This document shows positions 23,568-37,482 of a stretch of DNA of 64,000 nt, one piece after another. The DNA lies in the NCBI RefSeq assembly GCF_000003815.2, contig NC_049987.1, positions 1,007,605 through 1,071,604 of the forward strand, given 5' to 3'. The DNA is from Branchiostoma floridae. Lineage: Eukaryota > Chordata > Leptocardii > Amphioxiformes > Branchiostomatidae. The notes beneath the pieces are model-generated. The model was not told where the DNA came from and searched no databases. It saw nothing but the letters and a program-made list of their open reading frames with translations. Position 1 is the first letter of the stretch, and every line of letters starts with the position of its first letter. The position numbers and the translations under genes were made by a program.

Positions 23568-26500
23568 GTTATAAATGTATCGAAACAGTTAAGATAATCA
23601 TATTGTGATTCGTTGTGACATCATCCATATCTCTAATGCTCATTATATTTTGATTACTTTTTGTATCCTTGTTTTATTTATCACATTGATTTTTTCCTGT
23701 TCGTTTTGTACATGACAACTTTTTGTCAAATTGAATTATATTACGATTATTAAATAATTATGACAAACTAGCGCCTATAATGATATATGCTTCTCTTTTT
23801 GTAAAATGAAAATAAAGACAATTTCAATCACATTAAGTTTCCTAAGTGAACTGAATTTAAACAATAGTTCGTAGACCTCATACCTCAATGGAATATTCAG
23901 AGCGTTTGTGGTGGTGGTGGCGGAGGGAAGGGGGGGGGGGTGATGGTGGAGTTTTGTGGGGGACACGGGTAAAAGTTTATGAAAGGAGGAAGGAAGAGCA
24001 ATGTAGGTTGTTAGTTTTGCAGTGTTAGTTTTTAAGTGGATTTTTTTCATCAGGGAGATTGTTTTGTACGCTCTACGCCTACCATTTTATCTTGATTATG
24101 GTATGCTCAAGACACCTGCTATAGTTCCACTACTTTAAAATCCAGGTCCAAAGATACAATGCAAAATGTGCTTTTTCACCAACAAGATAAACAAACAGGC
24201 AACCCAAAATCAATATTAACTATTACCAAGCACACACCTACCCATCTTTCAAAAACCATCACAATTCCTCTAGCAGTAGCCTGATTGAATTTCGCTTATA
24301 GCAGCCCGGCCAACATTGTCCGGCCCCCTAGACGCTTGATGGAGAATAGCCCTAAGTCAGGGGAACTGGGTTCTCCATATATGGATAATGTATGTAATTG
24401 TCATCAGCCCCCCACAGCCCTGCTTTTGGTTGCTATGAACTTGGTTGTGTTGCCATGTTTTGATTGACAGCATCATACCTCTTATCTGTCATTGATCTCT
24501 CTTTTTAACCTCCTTGATTTCAGTCTGTGCCACTTGTGCTGATGGTGGGAACAGTCAACTCTGTAATACTATGCACAGTTATATTAAAATGATATTGTCT
24601 TTCTGATTGTCAACTACACCGAGGAAGGAATGTAAACATTGCTCTACTATACATATAATAGCATTCATTTAGATAAATGTGCCAGTGGCAGAACTTTTGA
24701 TTTGACAATGGGGCAATACAAGAGGGACATATTACGGTTCTGAGAAGTGTGGTATTAGAAAGTTTTACAGGCTTGGCAATCTACAGTGTTAAAACAACAT
24801 GACACATTTGTGTGAAACAACTGTTTTTTTCGGCAGTTGTCTGCTAATGGAAATGTACTTTATGCCAAACTTTCTTTGCTGGCCACATGCAATCTCACCA
24901 CCAGGAAAAATAATAGTTCCAGGAAGCTGGCAAAGAAAAAAATATGGTGACAATTAGTGAGCGCTCTGTCATCCATAACATTTACTTTTAATGTGCTTTA
25001 CTAGTGTAACAACTGTTATTGTATATACATCATGTATTGAAACACTCTGGAATTATGAACATTCTTAAATCAGATATGCAAATCTATCTATGGTTCTATC
25101 AATCTTCCTTTATATATCTAATCAATATATTGATCACCTGTAAATTATCTACGTAACTGAAAGCAGGGAACAGTTTTAGAATGACAAGCAGTAATAATGT
25201 TCAACTTTAATTAACTTTAACCCTCAAACACCCGATTTGGACCCCAGGCGTAAATTTGAACATGTTTTATCTGACGAAAAAATCCTTCCGTGACTTTGTC
25301 AACCAATATCGTTTATACCTTCTACTTAGTTTTTATGAAGATTGGTACAATATTGTGGAAGCTATAAAGAAAGTCCGTGATCAGTCCGCCTGGGGTCCAA
25401 ACGGACCCCAGCCAAAAAGTGCAGGTTTTGAAACAAACTTTTGAGTCTAACGCCCTAACTACTTATTCTATCACTACCAAACTTTTAGAGAATAGTAAAC
25501 ATGTACAACTAAATCCTCCAAAAAATTTCTGTGTCATCACCATATAATATGGTGATATTATGACGTCATTTAGCTTATAAGGGATGCCATCTTGGATTTT
25601 GACTAATGACGTCATAAAATTTTGATTCATGAAAATAACATTAAACTTCATAGAATTTTATTGCTTCTAAGAAAACAAGCATGGTTTACAAAAAACCTTG
25701 TTTGAATCGAAATTGAAATTTTTTTGCAAAAATATGCCTGTCAGATATCCGTTGCCATGACAACCCTAAATAATGATAAATTTACTTTATGGACAAAAAT
25801 ATTTTGCTAACAATATTTTGTGATATATTACCAAGTGTCGTAGCTTTAGCACTAACCGTTCATGAGTTATGCGACATAAAGCTTGCTGAGGGCCTCAAAA
25901 TCCCCTCTCTGGTCAGAATGGGTTTAGTGCAAGACATGGTCCTTCTGATCTTTTGCATAAATTAAGATAATGAGGAGAAATTAGCAACACCTTAACATGT
26001 CAATATATTCCTCTTACATTGACGAAGCAATGTATGCACAATGATCACCGATAGGGATTGGAACTGAAATTTTAGGAAGTAAACATTTTGGGGTCCGTTT
26101 GGACCCCACTCGGTCATTTTAGTCGCAAAAAAGGTCGGGTGCTTGAGGGTTAACATGTAAATGGAAGTCCAACACTTTACCATTGAAGAATAAAACAGCC
26201 CTCCATCTGCTTGGAGTTTCTAGGTCACATGCAGGCCATAGGGACACATATCGCCAGAGAAGAAACGAAGAATTCAAAAAGGTAGCCAAAAATGTAACAA
26301 TTCAGTTCCCAGAATGATTGTTCGGCAGGTAAAACCAGCACGTCAGATCGCGTCAGATCGCTACTGTCGCTGATCTTGGAGGCTGTGTGAGGTGGTTTAT
26401 GCCTGTCGCCAGATTCGGTAACAAACGTTACCACTATGAGTACTATGGTTGCCAAATTTGCATGGGTTGTTATGCTCGTCGAGTTTTATAATTGACGTAA

Positions 26501-29500
26501 TATGACGTAATTATGACGTCATTAATTGATTTTAGGCTAAAGCGGGGTATTTCGATAATACTCTTTAAGTACTCTCATCATGTACTGTGATTGTTGTATT
26601 TTTAAAAATGTATGTATTCATGTTGATTGTAATGTTGATTCATGTTGAGTGAACCTTGGAAGATTAGCCCGTAAGGGCTAAAATGTTTCTTAATAAACAA
26701 AAAAAAAACCTAATTATTTCACACAAAAAGTTACTTATAAAGGTCTTTAAACAATATTTAAGTGTTGTAAGACTTTTGTTGTCAAAAGCTGGCACAACGA
26801 CGTCAAAATGACGTCATAAAATTACGTCATCTGTAGTTTAGCTGTCCGCCATCTTGGGTTATCAACCTTAAATGTCTTAGAATAAAAAAAAAAAAACAAC
26901 GTATACCTCTAAACCCCCATGAAAATGGATTAAAAAAGTTCACATGAATGTTTTCTTAATTAAAGGAAATACCAAGTAGTAATGAAATCCGAGTGAAATT
27001 AAGATTGTTATACTTTTCATTATGATATGTTCGGCCATCTTGGACTTTGACCTATTACGTCATCTCATTAGCATAATTTATGAATATTTAATTAGGAATG
27101 TTAAACTAAGATGTGTTAAATATTACCGATGTATGGAAATAAGTCACGTTTAGCAAGAAAATCTGAAAATTCCATTGTTAAAGCCAAAATTAGTGATTTT
27201 TGTAATCTTTGCCTTTTAGAAACCCGTTGCCATGGCAACACGAAAAATTGTAAACTTCTAGGAAAAGTCACCAAGTTTGGTTGTTCTAGCACAAGCCATT
27301 TGGGAGGTATACGACATGAAAATTGGCGCAGACACTTTTAGCCCCGACCCCGAAATTGAGTAGGGTTAAAAAACGCTTGCAGATAGATGTGCAGTTAGGT
27401 GTGGCGGACAGTTCAGTGTAATATAACCAGCTGCTCCCGCACCGCGTCCTTTTGAAGCTGGTGTGTTACGCCGAAGGGCGGTTATACAGGCTATATAGAT
27501 ACAGATACAGAAGCCGGTGTGTTACGCCGAAGGGCGGTTATGCCGGCTATATAGATAAAGATACAGAAGCTGGTGTGTTACGCCAAAGGGCGATTATACC
27601 GGCTATATAGATACAGATACAGATATTTGGCATGTGGGTAGGTGGGGTGATTTGTACGGTGAAGGTAGATTTTTAGCACTTGGTGATTGACCTTAGTACT
27701 GCAGTAAGAAAAAATAACTTGGCGCTGATTTTTTGGTGTTAAATACATGTTGACATGAAGTTTATATAATAATAAGTTTGGGACCCCGAGCCGTTTCCTG
27801 TGTCCCTGCGGGGACAGAAATTTAAGGAAGATCTCGACGCATTGCGATTAGTTTTGATATGGGGGTAGACTTTGTGAGACTTTGCGTTTTGGCGTGCATT
27901 AGTAGTTTGCTTAATTACCGATCTGTAGTTTCCTGACTAATTCGCAATAGTGACTGGAGGGGCACTGGAAGTCCCGTAGGCCAAAGGGCTGGCCTTGCAA
28001 AGGCTACCATCCCAGGACCAGAATTAATGCAGATAACAAGCATCGAGATCGCGGTTTTAAGTTTATTCTATGTCTAAATTTTTAGAATATGCTTAATGGT
28101 TATTTTAGAATAAGTTTTATTGCCGTTTATTGTACCATGTGCAATCGTCGTGCAATAATGACATGTTCTTCGCTCCAGCTTCGTACTGCAATTTTGACAA
28201 ATCCAACACCTTCTAATGTGTCCTGAAAAGAGAGAGAAAAGAGGGAGGGAGAGAGAAGAGACAAGAGAGAGAGAGAGACAGAGAGAGAGGGAGAGAGAGA
28301 GAGTTTTTAAAGAGGTAGAAACATACCGATGGAGAACGGAATGATTTCAATCTTCTTCACATATTTGCCCTCGTCATCAATGAAGCGAGTGGGGTCAAAC
28401 TTGTCCGGCTCCGGCCACAGCTTTGGGTCATGGTGCACGGACCAGATGTTCACTGTCACCACAGTGTCCTTATTAAGAAAAAGAATATTGAAATCAAGAA
28501 ATAGAAAGCACCCATTGCTATAGCCGTATACATAAAAGAGATGTCTTAAAAACCTTAACAGTACACATTAAGTAGTAAAACAAAATATCACCGGCCAAAA
28601 GAAACAACCATTGTCATTACTAGTGGTTATACATTTGCGGGTCTGGTAAGGTGTTTTCTAAATGCAATGGGTTTTTTTTTGCACTTCTACATAGTATTCT
28701 TTACAAAATTTACACAATGCTCGCTGACATCCAACCTACCTTTGGGATGTTGTATCCCCTGAAAACTGTATCGTTGCTGGTTCCATGAGGAATGGTGATT
28801 GGCGTAACAGGTGATATCCTTGTCACTTCCGCCAGGGTTGCCTCCGTGTACGGCATCTATATTAGGAACGTATCCGATGATGTTGAAGGCGTTAGCATGT
28901 TTTGGGTATCAAAGGCAAACAGTCTAGTACATTCCTCATCATCACCATTATTGCTAAAGAGTATTGCTTTTCAATGACCTCTAATATGTAAAAAGAAAAG
29001 ATTAATATTATGGTCGTATGTGAATCAAGTAAAATATCACTCTATAGCACTTTACATTTTGTAGAAATATTTACACATAGAAAATAAAATAAACATACAC
29101 ATTGCCAATTCTTCATTCCGTCCATATACCTTAAGAATAATTTTTATTTTTACAGTACATACAACCATCATTGTGATGATTTGTTCTGTTGCCACACATT
29201 TGCCAACTTATAACTGTTGAATGGTAAGGTTAACCCATCTTACTCAATCATCACGTATCAATTTATTAATTTATTACTAGAAAGGCCGACATTTGAGAGT
29301 ATATACATCACCCATGTAAAAATCTTTTCGATTTACAAATGACAATTTAACCAAAAAATGGCTTTCAAAATCGTCCCTGTGCAAGAATGAACTCTTCCAG
29401 TGCACCACAAGTAAATTTGCACAATAGAGCGAAATACAATTTGAAGTGGTTCATGCCAAAAATCATACATGGGTCATTTTAATAAATATGTAGTGCACCA

Positions 29501-32500
29501 CTGTACCAAAGTGTAGATCCCTTGGTTGTAAAACCAGTGTACAGGAGCCAAAAGTGCCCCTTTTTAAAAAAAAAATATGGCCCAGAAACGAAAAAAAAGC
29601 ATTTTGTTGTATTGTATGCCAAAAGTGTCTTTGAATCCATGTGCGCATATGTGGCGGTCACTCCTCTACCACATTTCTGGTCATTTGGTTGTAAAACCAG
29701 GGTACAGGAGCCAAAAATCGCAGAATTCAGAAATTTGTTGTACGACATACCAAAAGGGGCTTTACTGAATCCGTATGGGCATATCATCAAGGCACCTCTG
29801 TGCCAAATGTCAGGCCATTCGGTTGTAATACCAGAGCACAGGGGTCAAACATATAAATGACAAAAACCCCAATAAAATAGTTTTAGGGGAAGATAGGGAA
29901 AAAAAGCCAATTAAGTCATTCGGTTCAGGAATGACTGAGATAGCGCACTTTGAACATTTGAAAGGAGGAAAAAAGAAGAAAAAAAAAACATTACGAATGC
30001 AATATATTTCACCAACCCTATGGTATGTCTGAAATATAATAAGTACTTTACTCTGATTAGCGTTGTTAGTATTTTTCCTCTAATCTAGTAGATACGAAAA
30101 TGCTTGCGAAGAATAAATTGCACATATAACTAGGCAAAACTCACCCCAATGGCCGCGTGCTGAACTGACGCGAAGCTGTTTTCTTTCGGGGAATACCGAA
30201 TACCGCGAATACGTACAGATCATGTAATCTATAGAAAGACAGCTTCTTTGTAGATTGAAATGACTTACCTGACTACGATGTACCATTTCCGGTTTCTGGT
30301 TGGGTCCCAGCACGCTGTCTATCTCCTGCTGTACTTTCTCCTGGATGTCCGGATGGAGGATCATGTAGAGCAAGGCCCAATGTAAGGTGTTAGTTGTTGT
30401 GTCAGTTCCTGCCAGAAACATCTGATAAACGATCTTGAAAAGAAAAAAAAAATGAATAACACATCAGTGGTAATCTTGGAAGAAAATGGTAAATGCAAGA
30501 CAAACTTCTTTATATATGTGTGAAAAACAGGACTTGAAGAGCATGCGTTAATCTATTACTGTAAGGGGCTTTAATAATGATAGGGTGATAATTGCAATCG
30601 ATAAATAACTGTCGCAAAATCAACTTCTGTTTTAACTTCAGTAAGACCAATACCATTATCATATTCTATACATCTTATGTGAAAGTGGCAACCAAACGAT
30701 ACATTTTTTTCTTTCTTTTGCGTCTCTTTAATTTACTTACGCTTTGTACGGCGTTGTTATAGCTGTTTTTAACGTAATGCAATATAGATAAGGGTAGCTA
30801 TTGATTTCCGTGCGGATATCAGTCATATTCAAGTAAACATTGTGTTATAAACATCAGTTTTCTTACCACGGTGTGTTCCTGCTCTGTAAAGATGGAGTTC
30901 CCATGTCCCTGTCGTTTTTTCGACTCCAGGATAAATGCATCAATAAAATCTCGGATGTTATCGGAGTCAAGCGTTTCCTCGTGCTCTTTGATCTTTTCTT
31001 TAATGTGTTCTTCTAGTTTTTTCATGTTCTTCCTTAGTTGCTGATACGGCTTTCTAACGCCCGGCAGAACCTTCACTGGACTAAAAAACTGCGCCAACAC
31101 TACTGCAAAATCTCGAGTGAGAATCCCTCTCATTGATTGCAGAAGGCTTTTGAAGGCCATGTCATCGTACTCATAGCGACGACCGAATAAAACTGAACAG
31201 ATGACGTTTGAAACTGCATTCTGCATCATCTGAGAGATACAAAACGGGCGGCCGTCTATTTTAGAGATCTCATCACAAAGTGCTCGTGACTCTTCAAGAA
31301 TCTTCCCCTCGAGGCTTTTCTTCCCAAGCCCGAAGTCGCGAAGATTCATCACAGCGAACTTACGGTGTTCCTTCAATTTTGGACCGTAGACCTCTTGCGC
31401 AATTCCTAGCGGACAAAATATAAGAAACAAATCTAAATGAGACTATAATAGTACGTAAATCTGAAACGTGTGGAATTGCAGGGCGTATTAAGAAACATTC
31501 GTATGGAAACATATATATTGCATTGTATGCCTGAATGGTTTAAAATACATATTATAAGTTTTCTATTCCTAAAACGCTAGGTAGAAGCTATAGCAAAGGG
31601 AGAACAATAGCAAAAGTAATAGAATTATCATTGACTACATTGTAGATTTAGTCAAAAATTTCTGGGGGAAAAATGAATTGGACGACAGAGCTGAATACTG
31701 CTTAGATGAGTATTACGTACATGGCATTGGAAATCATGCTGACGCATTTTCTTACCAAGTGTCTTTCCATCTGGAGTAAATGATGCTTGAGCAGTCGGGC
31801 GGCTGGAGAAGTCCTCCGCGTTCTTCACCAGCGCCTCGTGGATGGTGGCGTAACCGTTGAGAACTACCGTCCGCGTGGGTCCAAAATAGGCTGTAAAAAC
31901 GTCACCGTACTTCTTTGCCCAGTCGGTATAAACCAGTGCAGGAGGATCCTGTGGTGTAACAGCATATTTTAAAACTTTGCTTCAAGCGAGAAAAATACCA
32001 ACGTTTCTTTCGCATCAATCAATGACGTCACCATTTTGATAGTAATGGGGGGAACCATCAAAAGGTTTTTTTCTAGAAAATTTCAAGGTATGATACGAAA
32101 ATATAACATAATGTGCAGATAACACAATGATATGCTTTCTACGACTTGTGTTGCCAAAAAAACATCAGTGACGTCATAATAATTTTTAGAAATCCCTTTT
32201 TTGCAACAATCGCGAAAAATTTGAACGTTTTTCTAAATGACAAAATACCACGTAGTTACAAATTCTAGGGGGTGATAAGCTAGTTATTCTTTACCTGGTC
32301 AACTGATCCACTACTGGATTTTGACAAATGACGTCATCAGATAAGCATTATTTATCCAAAATTAATAATGAAATAAATTCTAGATTACGCAATATTTTAT
32401 TCATGAACAAAAGAGCAGTAATATAACAAACTAGAGTTCGGGGACCTCATACATCCTTGAAATATTTATTGCCTTTTGTGGATGTTATGTATGTTGATGG

Positions 32501-35500
32501 TCGGTTGTATTTGAGAGTAATGGATATTACTGTTATGGGAGACAACTGTTTTTTTTTTTTATTTCAAGACAAAAACAATGTCAATCTAATTAGTAAATAT
32601 ATACATTTGGCACTTGAAAGTGTAATGTGAGTTTAATAGATCGACGCCAAATTGTAGCTTGGTGTTCTTGAAATATCCTTCAACCAATACCTACATGTAG
32701 GATACGGGGACAAGTTGATGCCGGATATGTAATAATGCATGTAATTACCAACACAACAGATATCCTACGCAGACAAAAATAAAACTAATTAACATACTTA
32801 AAAAGCTCGGGGTTCCTCGAACAGCTGTCATACAAATCACCCCACCATCTACTTGGAGATAAGCTCATTAACAAACGCTTAAAGCACGATGCCTGTTCCA
32901 ATATATCGCAGATATAGGGGTGATTTCTGATATCATTCATACATTGATTATAACGACAGATACGGCACCGAAAGTCTCATCAATTCGAGCTTTTATCACA
33001 CCCCACCAACATAACAAGTATAAAACCAATCCATCCAGTCGTTCTTGAGTAATCTTGTACACAGACCCAAAAAGCTGTCATACAAATCACCTCACTATCT
33101 GCTTGGAGCTAAGGCCATTAACAAACGATTAAAGCACGATGCCTGTTCCAATATATCGCAGATATAGGGGTGATTTCTGATATTATTACATTGATTATAA
33201 CGACAGATACGGCGCCCGAAATCTCATCAATTCGAGCTTTTATCACACCCCACCAACACAACACGTATGAAATCAATCCATCCAGCCGTTCTTGAGTAAT
33301 TTTGTACACAGACCCAGCTGTCATACAAATCACCTCACTATCTGCTTGGAGCTAAGGCCATTAACAAACGATTAAAGCACGATGCCTGTTCCAATATATC
33401 GCAGATATAGGGGTGATTTCTGATATTGTTACATTGATTATAACGACAGATACGGCGCCCGAAAGTCTCATCAATTCGAGCTTTTATCACACCCCACCAA
33501 CACAACACGTATGAAATCAATCCATCCAGTCGTTCTTGAGTAATTTTGTACACAGACCCAGCTGTCATACAAATCACCTCACTATCTGCTTGGAGCTAAG
33601 GCCATTAACAAACGATTAAAGCACGATGCATGTTCGAATATATCGCAGATATAGGGGAGATTTCTGATATTGTTACATTCATTATAACGACAGATACGGC
33701 GCCCGAAATCTCATCAATTCGAGCTTTTATCACACCCCACCAACACAACAAGTATGAAACCAATCCATCCAGCCGTTCTTGAGTAGTCTTGTTCACAGAC
33801 AGATACACATAGCAGGAAATATAACCTCCATGACATTTCATGGAGGTAATGATATAAACGTTGAAAGTAAACTGTTAGGCCCGATTGCCATGGCATCAAG
33901 AAAAAAGGAACTTTGAGAACTTGCTACTAACCTAATTTTAGGAAAACCTACCAAATGTGGTGGCTCTAGCGCAAGCCGTCCTGGCGTTATACCATAGGCG
34001 GTAGGCCAAGGAATTGTTGTCGGATCCCCATGCTTTTATACTGCCTAGATGATGTTACGAGTGTGGCTCTAAAGGGAGTACATGTACTCGGGATCACCCG
34101 AGCGGGTGCCGAACGTCGGCGAGTTCCGAACGAAGGCACCCGAAGGTCGCCGAAGGCGACCAGCGAGCGGAGCGAGCGATAGGTAGGAAAGGCCTTTCAA
34201 ACATCGTCATTTTCTGCGAATTTTCGTCATGTAGAGGGCTATATTTAAAAGAGTTATCATCGGTGGAACATTCACATTTAATCTAAAGTACATGGCGGGC
34301 ATAATACCCTTTCAAAAGAAAAAATATACGGCATTTTGTATTGTCGAAATTTTCCCGATTTCCGGGGCTCTGCGTTACCAGCACAGTCACAGCACCCAAA
34401 ATAAACAACGCATCATACAAAACGCGTATCGGCGGTTTCTTTACCAAAATGTTTGCTATACACTAGCCACAATGCAGTTGTATATTCATCAAAACACTGT
34501 TCTCGTAGAACGATACATACGCATGGTATTTTGCCATTCCCTTGCATAACTCCCTTGATGTGTTGCACGAGAATTCCGTTTTCCGTATACAGTCAGACTT
34601 ACTTCAGGATCGGCCTCGCAAACCCTTACAAAATTCAATGAAAATTGTTCTGTTCCCCCCGATCAAACTGTACTTCCAGTGCAGCGTGGATTTTGTTAGC
34701 ATGTAGAAACTCTCATAGTTGTCACATAGTTTCAAAATACCCGACTATACGCTGAAACAGCCCCGCTGTACTATAAGTCTGGTTGAAAACATGGCAACTG
34801 GTAACACACATCTGGGACGTCCGTTTCCTACCCAGTGATTTTTCCAGTAAGGAGGGTTAGCTTTGCTCTAAGGATGACCGTAAGGGCTGACGGGGGCCTT
34901 TTATGAGCGCAGCGGGGTGCCATTATCTGGTGGATCGGTGCCTTTGAATTGGCTCGAGTGCCAGTTTTGTTGATTTTGGCACCACTGTACTGTATTTCCT
35001 CTTTGTTGCAAAACAACAACAACAACAATTCCGAGGCCTATTGCCCATGGTTATACTTAGCAGAAAATACTATTTGGAGGGGATGTTACTTGAGTACGCT
35101 TACAGTGCATTATACATGTATTACCAAAATCCATTATGTAGCCATTGCCAAAAGTTCCACAGACTCTTGTTGATAACAAGATAACTTTTCTCAAAATTGG
35201 GCGGTCGACCTGAGCTCGAGTGTACACCGATGCACCATTCAAATGATTAACATTTCAAGTACAATATACCACGAGCAGAGCAGGATTCTCATTGGCATAT
35301 TCACTGCATTTTGCAACTTGCCAATTTTTTTGCCAATTTTCTTTTGATTTCAGTCTTATAACTGAGCTATTCAGTTACCATATACCGTTATGCTTGCAAC
35401 ATTAAATGAGGCGGTAGGAGTTGCATGTTTAAACAGTTCCACGCGAAGCATTGTGTAACTGTAATGCGACCCTGCTGACCTCTTACCTAACATGCAAGAC

Positions 35501-37425
35501 TGAGGTTTCATAAGCGGACTATGACCTGCAACATAGTTATCTTCAGATTTGATTATGTGCATGGCAACTTCCGGGCACTACAAGCACTAATGCGAATGTG
35601 CGAAAAAAGGGAAAAACAAATAGTTTTTTCTTATAACGTCTCCAGTTTAGTAATGTTATACAAAAAACGAAACCTATCTAACGACACAATGACAATTTTT
35701 TGTTCTTGCATATTATTTGTGCGATCAGCACTCGAGCGTACTCGTATCGAAAAAAATGCGTTGGCATTTTCTTAACAATCGATTTAATATCAATGCCATC
35801 GTTATATGTAAATTTAAAAAGGTGTTGATTCTCCGTTCTAAATGTTCATTCCTAGATCTAACAGCTTGTGGTGTTTTTAGTATATGTCGAAAGGCTCTTG
35901 AGTTATCATATTAACATGCTTGCAATACTGTAAAGGCAGAAACTTTCGCTGTGGTTTAATATTCTCGGTTTTCGCGGTGGCCGCTTCACTGCGAACTTAA
36001 AAACACCGCGAGCATTGTTCCATGGCAGTAAGAGACTACAGTTCATGGTGCTACCGCAAACTTAAAACCACCGCGAAAATGTTCTTATTCCCGCTACCGC
36101 GTAATTAAATCTCCGCGAACGTATATACATTTACAGTATTTTGAGGGCAGTGACGATGGTATGTTTAAATAGTTTCATGTGAAATATTGTATAACTGTCT
36201 TTCTAACTGCGCTAAAGTGTTATCAACAAGAAAATTTGACTTCTCAGCTAGTGGAGTTTAACTTATATGGCATCATTCGTAAAGTTTGAATAAAAAATCA
36301 CTGATATGATAAATTATCTACTCCCACCGTGCCGTGCGAAAATTACAACTTGTGGTCTTATGTACATAGTACATCCAACCTGTAGATTTTTAGTATATAC
36401 GGAACGGCTCTTGAGCGATAGATCAAGAGTTATCTATCATGTCAACACACTATATTTTTAGGGACGTGGGAATAGAATGGTTGAATAGTCTCATGTGAAA
36501 TATTGTGTTACTGTTTTTTCTAACCCTGCTCAAGGACGATATAAGGCCCTTGCTACACTTAAGTCTTATCAACAATAAAATGTGACATCTCACATATTAA
36601 TCTTTAACCTACAGGTAAACATCTTAAGTCTAAAGATAAGACTACTGATTTGATTAAATGGCCAATTCACCTCAGGCCGTGCGAAAAAATGATGCGGGTG
36701 TGCGGAAATTAATGTGGAAAATAACGACTGGCTAAAATAGCAGAACGTATTATACAAAAAAATGATGTTTCTTAAATTTTCCATCTATTCACATATTCTG
36801 TGGATTATTTTTAGCGTTGAAAGATAACTTTGAACAACTGGCAGTTTACAGTTTCTCTTGTTTTACAAAATAATTCCCATTTTTGTTTGCCGCACTCAAA
36901 ATATTTAAATTCTTATCTTATTGTAATGTGCATTCACTGATCTTGTGTCATTGTGTATATTCAACCTGTGAACTTGATCAGCACACGCCTTACGAGTGGT
37001 AAGTCTGTAAGCGATAAATTTCACATATTAACGTTCTAGCCAAATTTATCAGGGCCTCGGGGATCCCAAGAATTGTGTAACTGTAATTGGAGCCTGCTAG
37101 CTCTTACCTAGCATATCAGAAGTCTCAATGAGTTGACTATGAACTGCAAATAAGTAAACAAAAAAATGTTTACTTCATAATTTGACAAATTTGGTATTTC
37201 TATAGAGACAGGTTGGAAAACGGTTTACATAAGGACCTTTCTAATTTGGACACTTGCGATTGTTTCATATTCATGATCTAACCGACGGTTATTTAAGCGT
37301 CCCCCCTGATATTACCCGTGCAAAGTAAAAGTATTACCATAAGAGCATAGTGTTTTAGTCTTTTTTCTCTCTATCCCTAACTTTTTTCGCTCTCTGCTCT
37401 ATGTATAGGCATTTCTATCTATGTA

Positions 37426-37482
<57 letters not shown>

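Noticed and set aside
29463-29860. Genes of 61-112 codons on both strands in the P450 intron
   Set aside because: They lie in a degenerate tandem repeat and follow its period.
33118-33841. Three near-identical minus-strand frames starting MICMTAGSV or similar
   Set aside because: They lie one per unit of the ~243-bp array in the HINE-like element and have no coding features.
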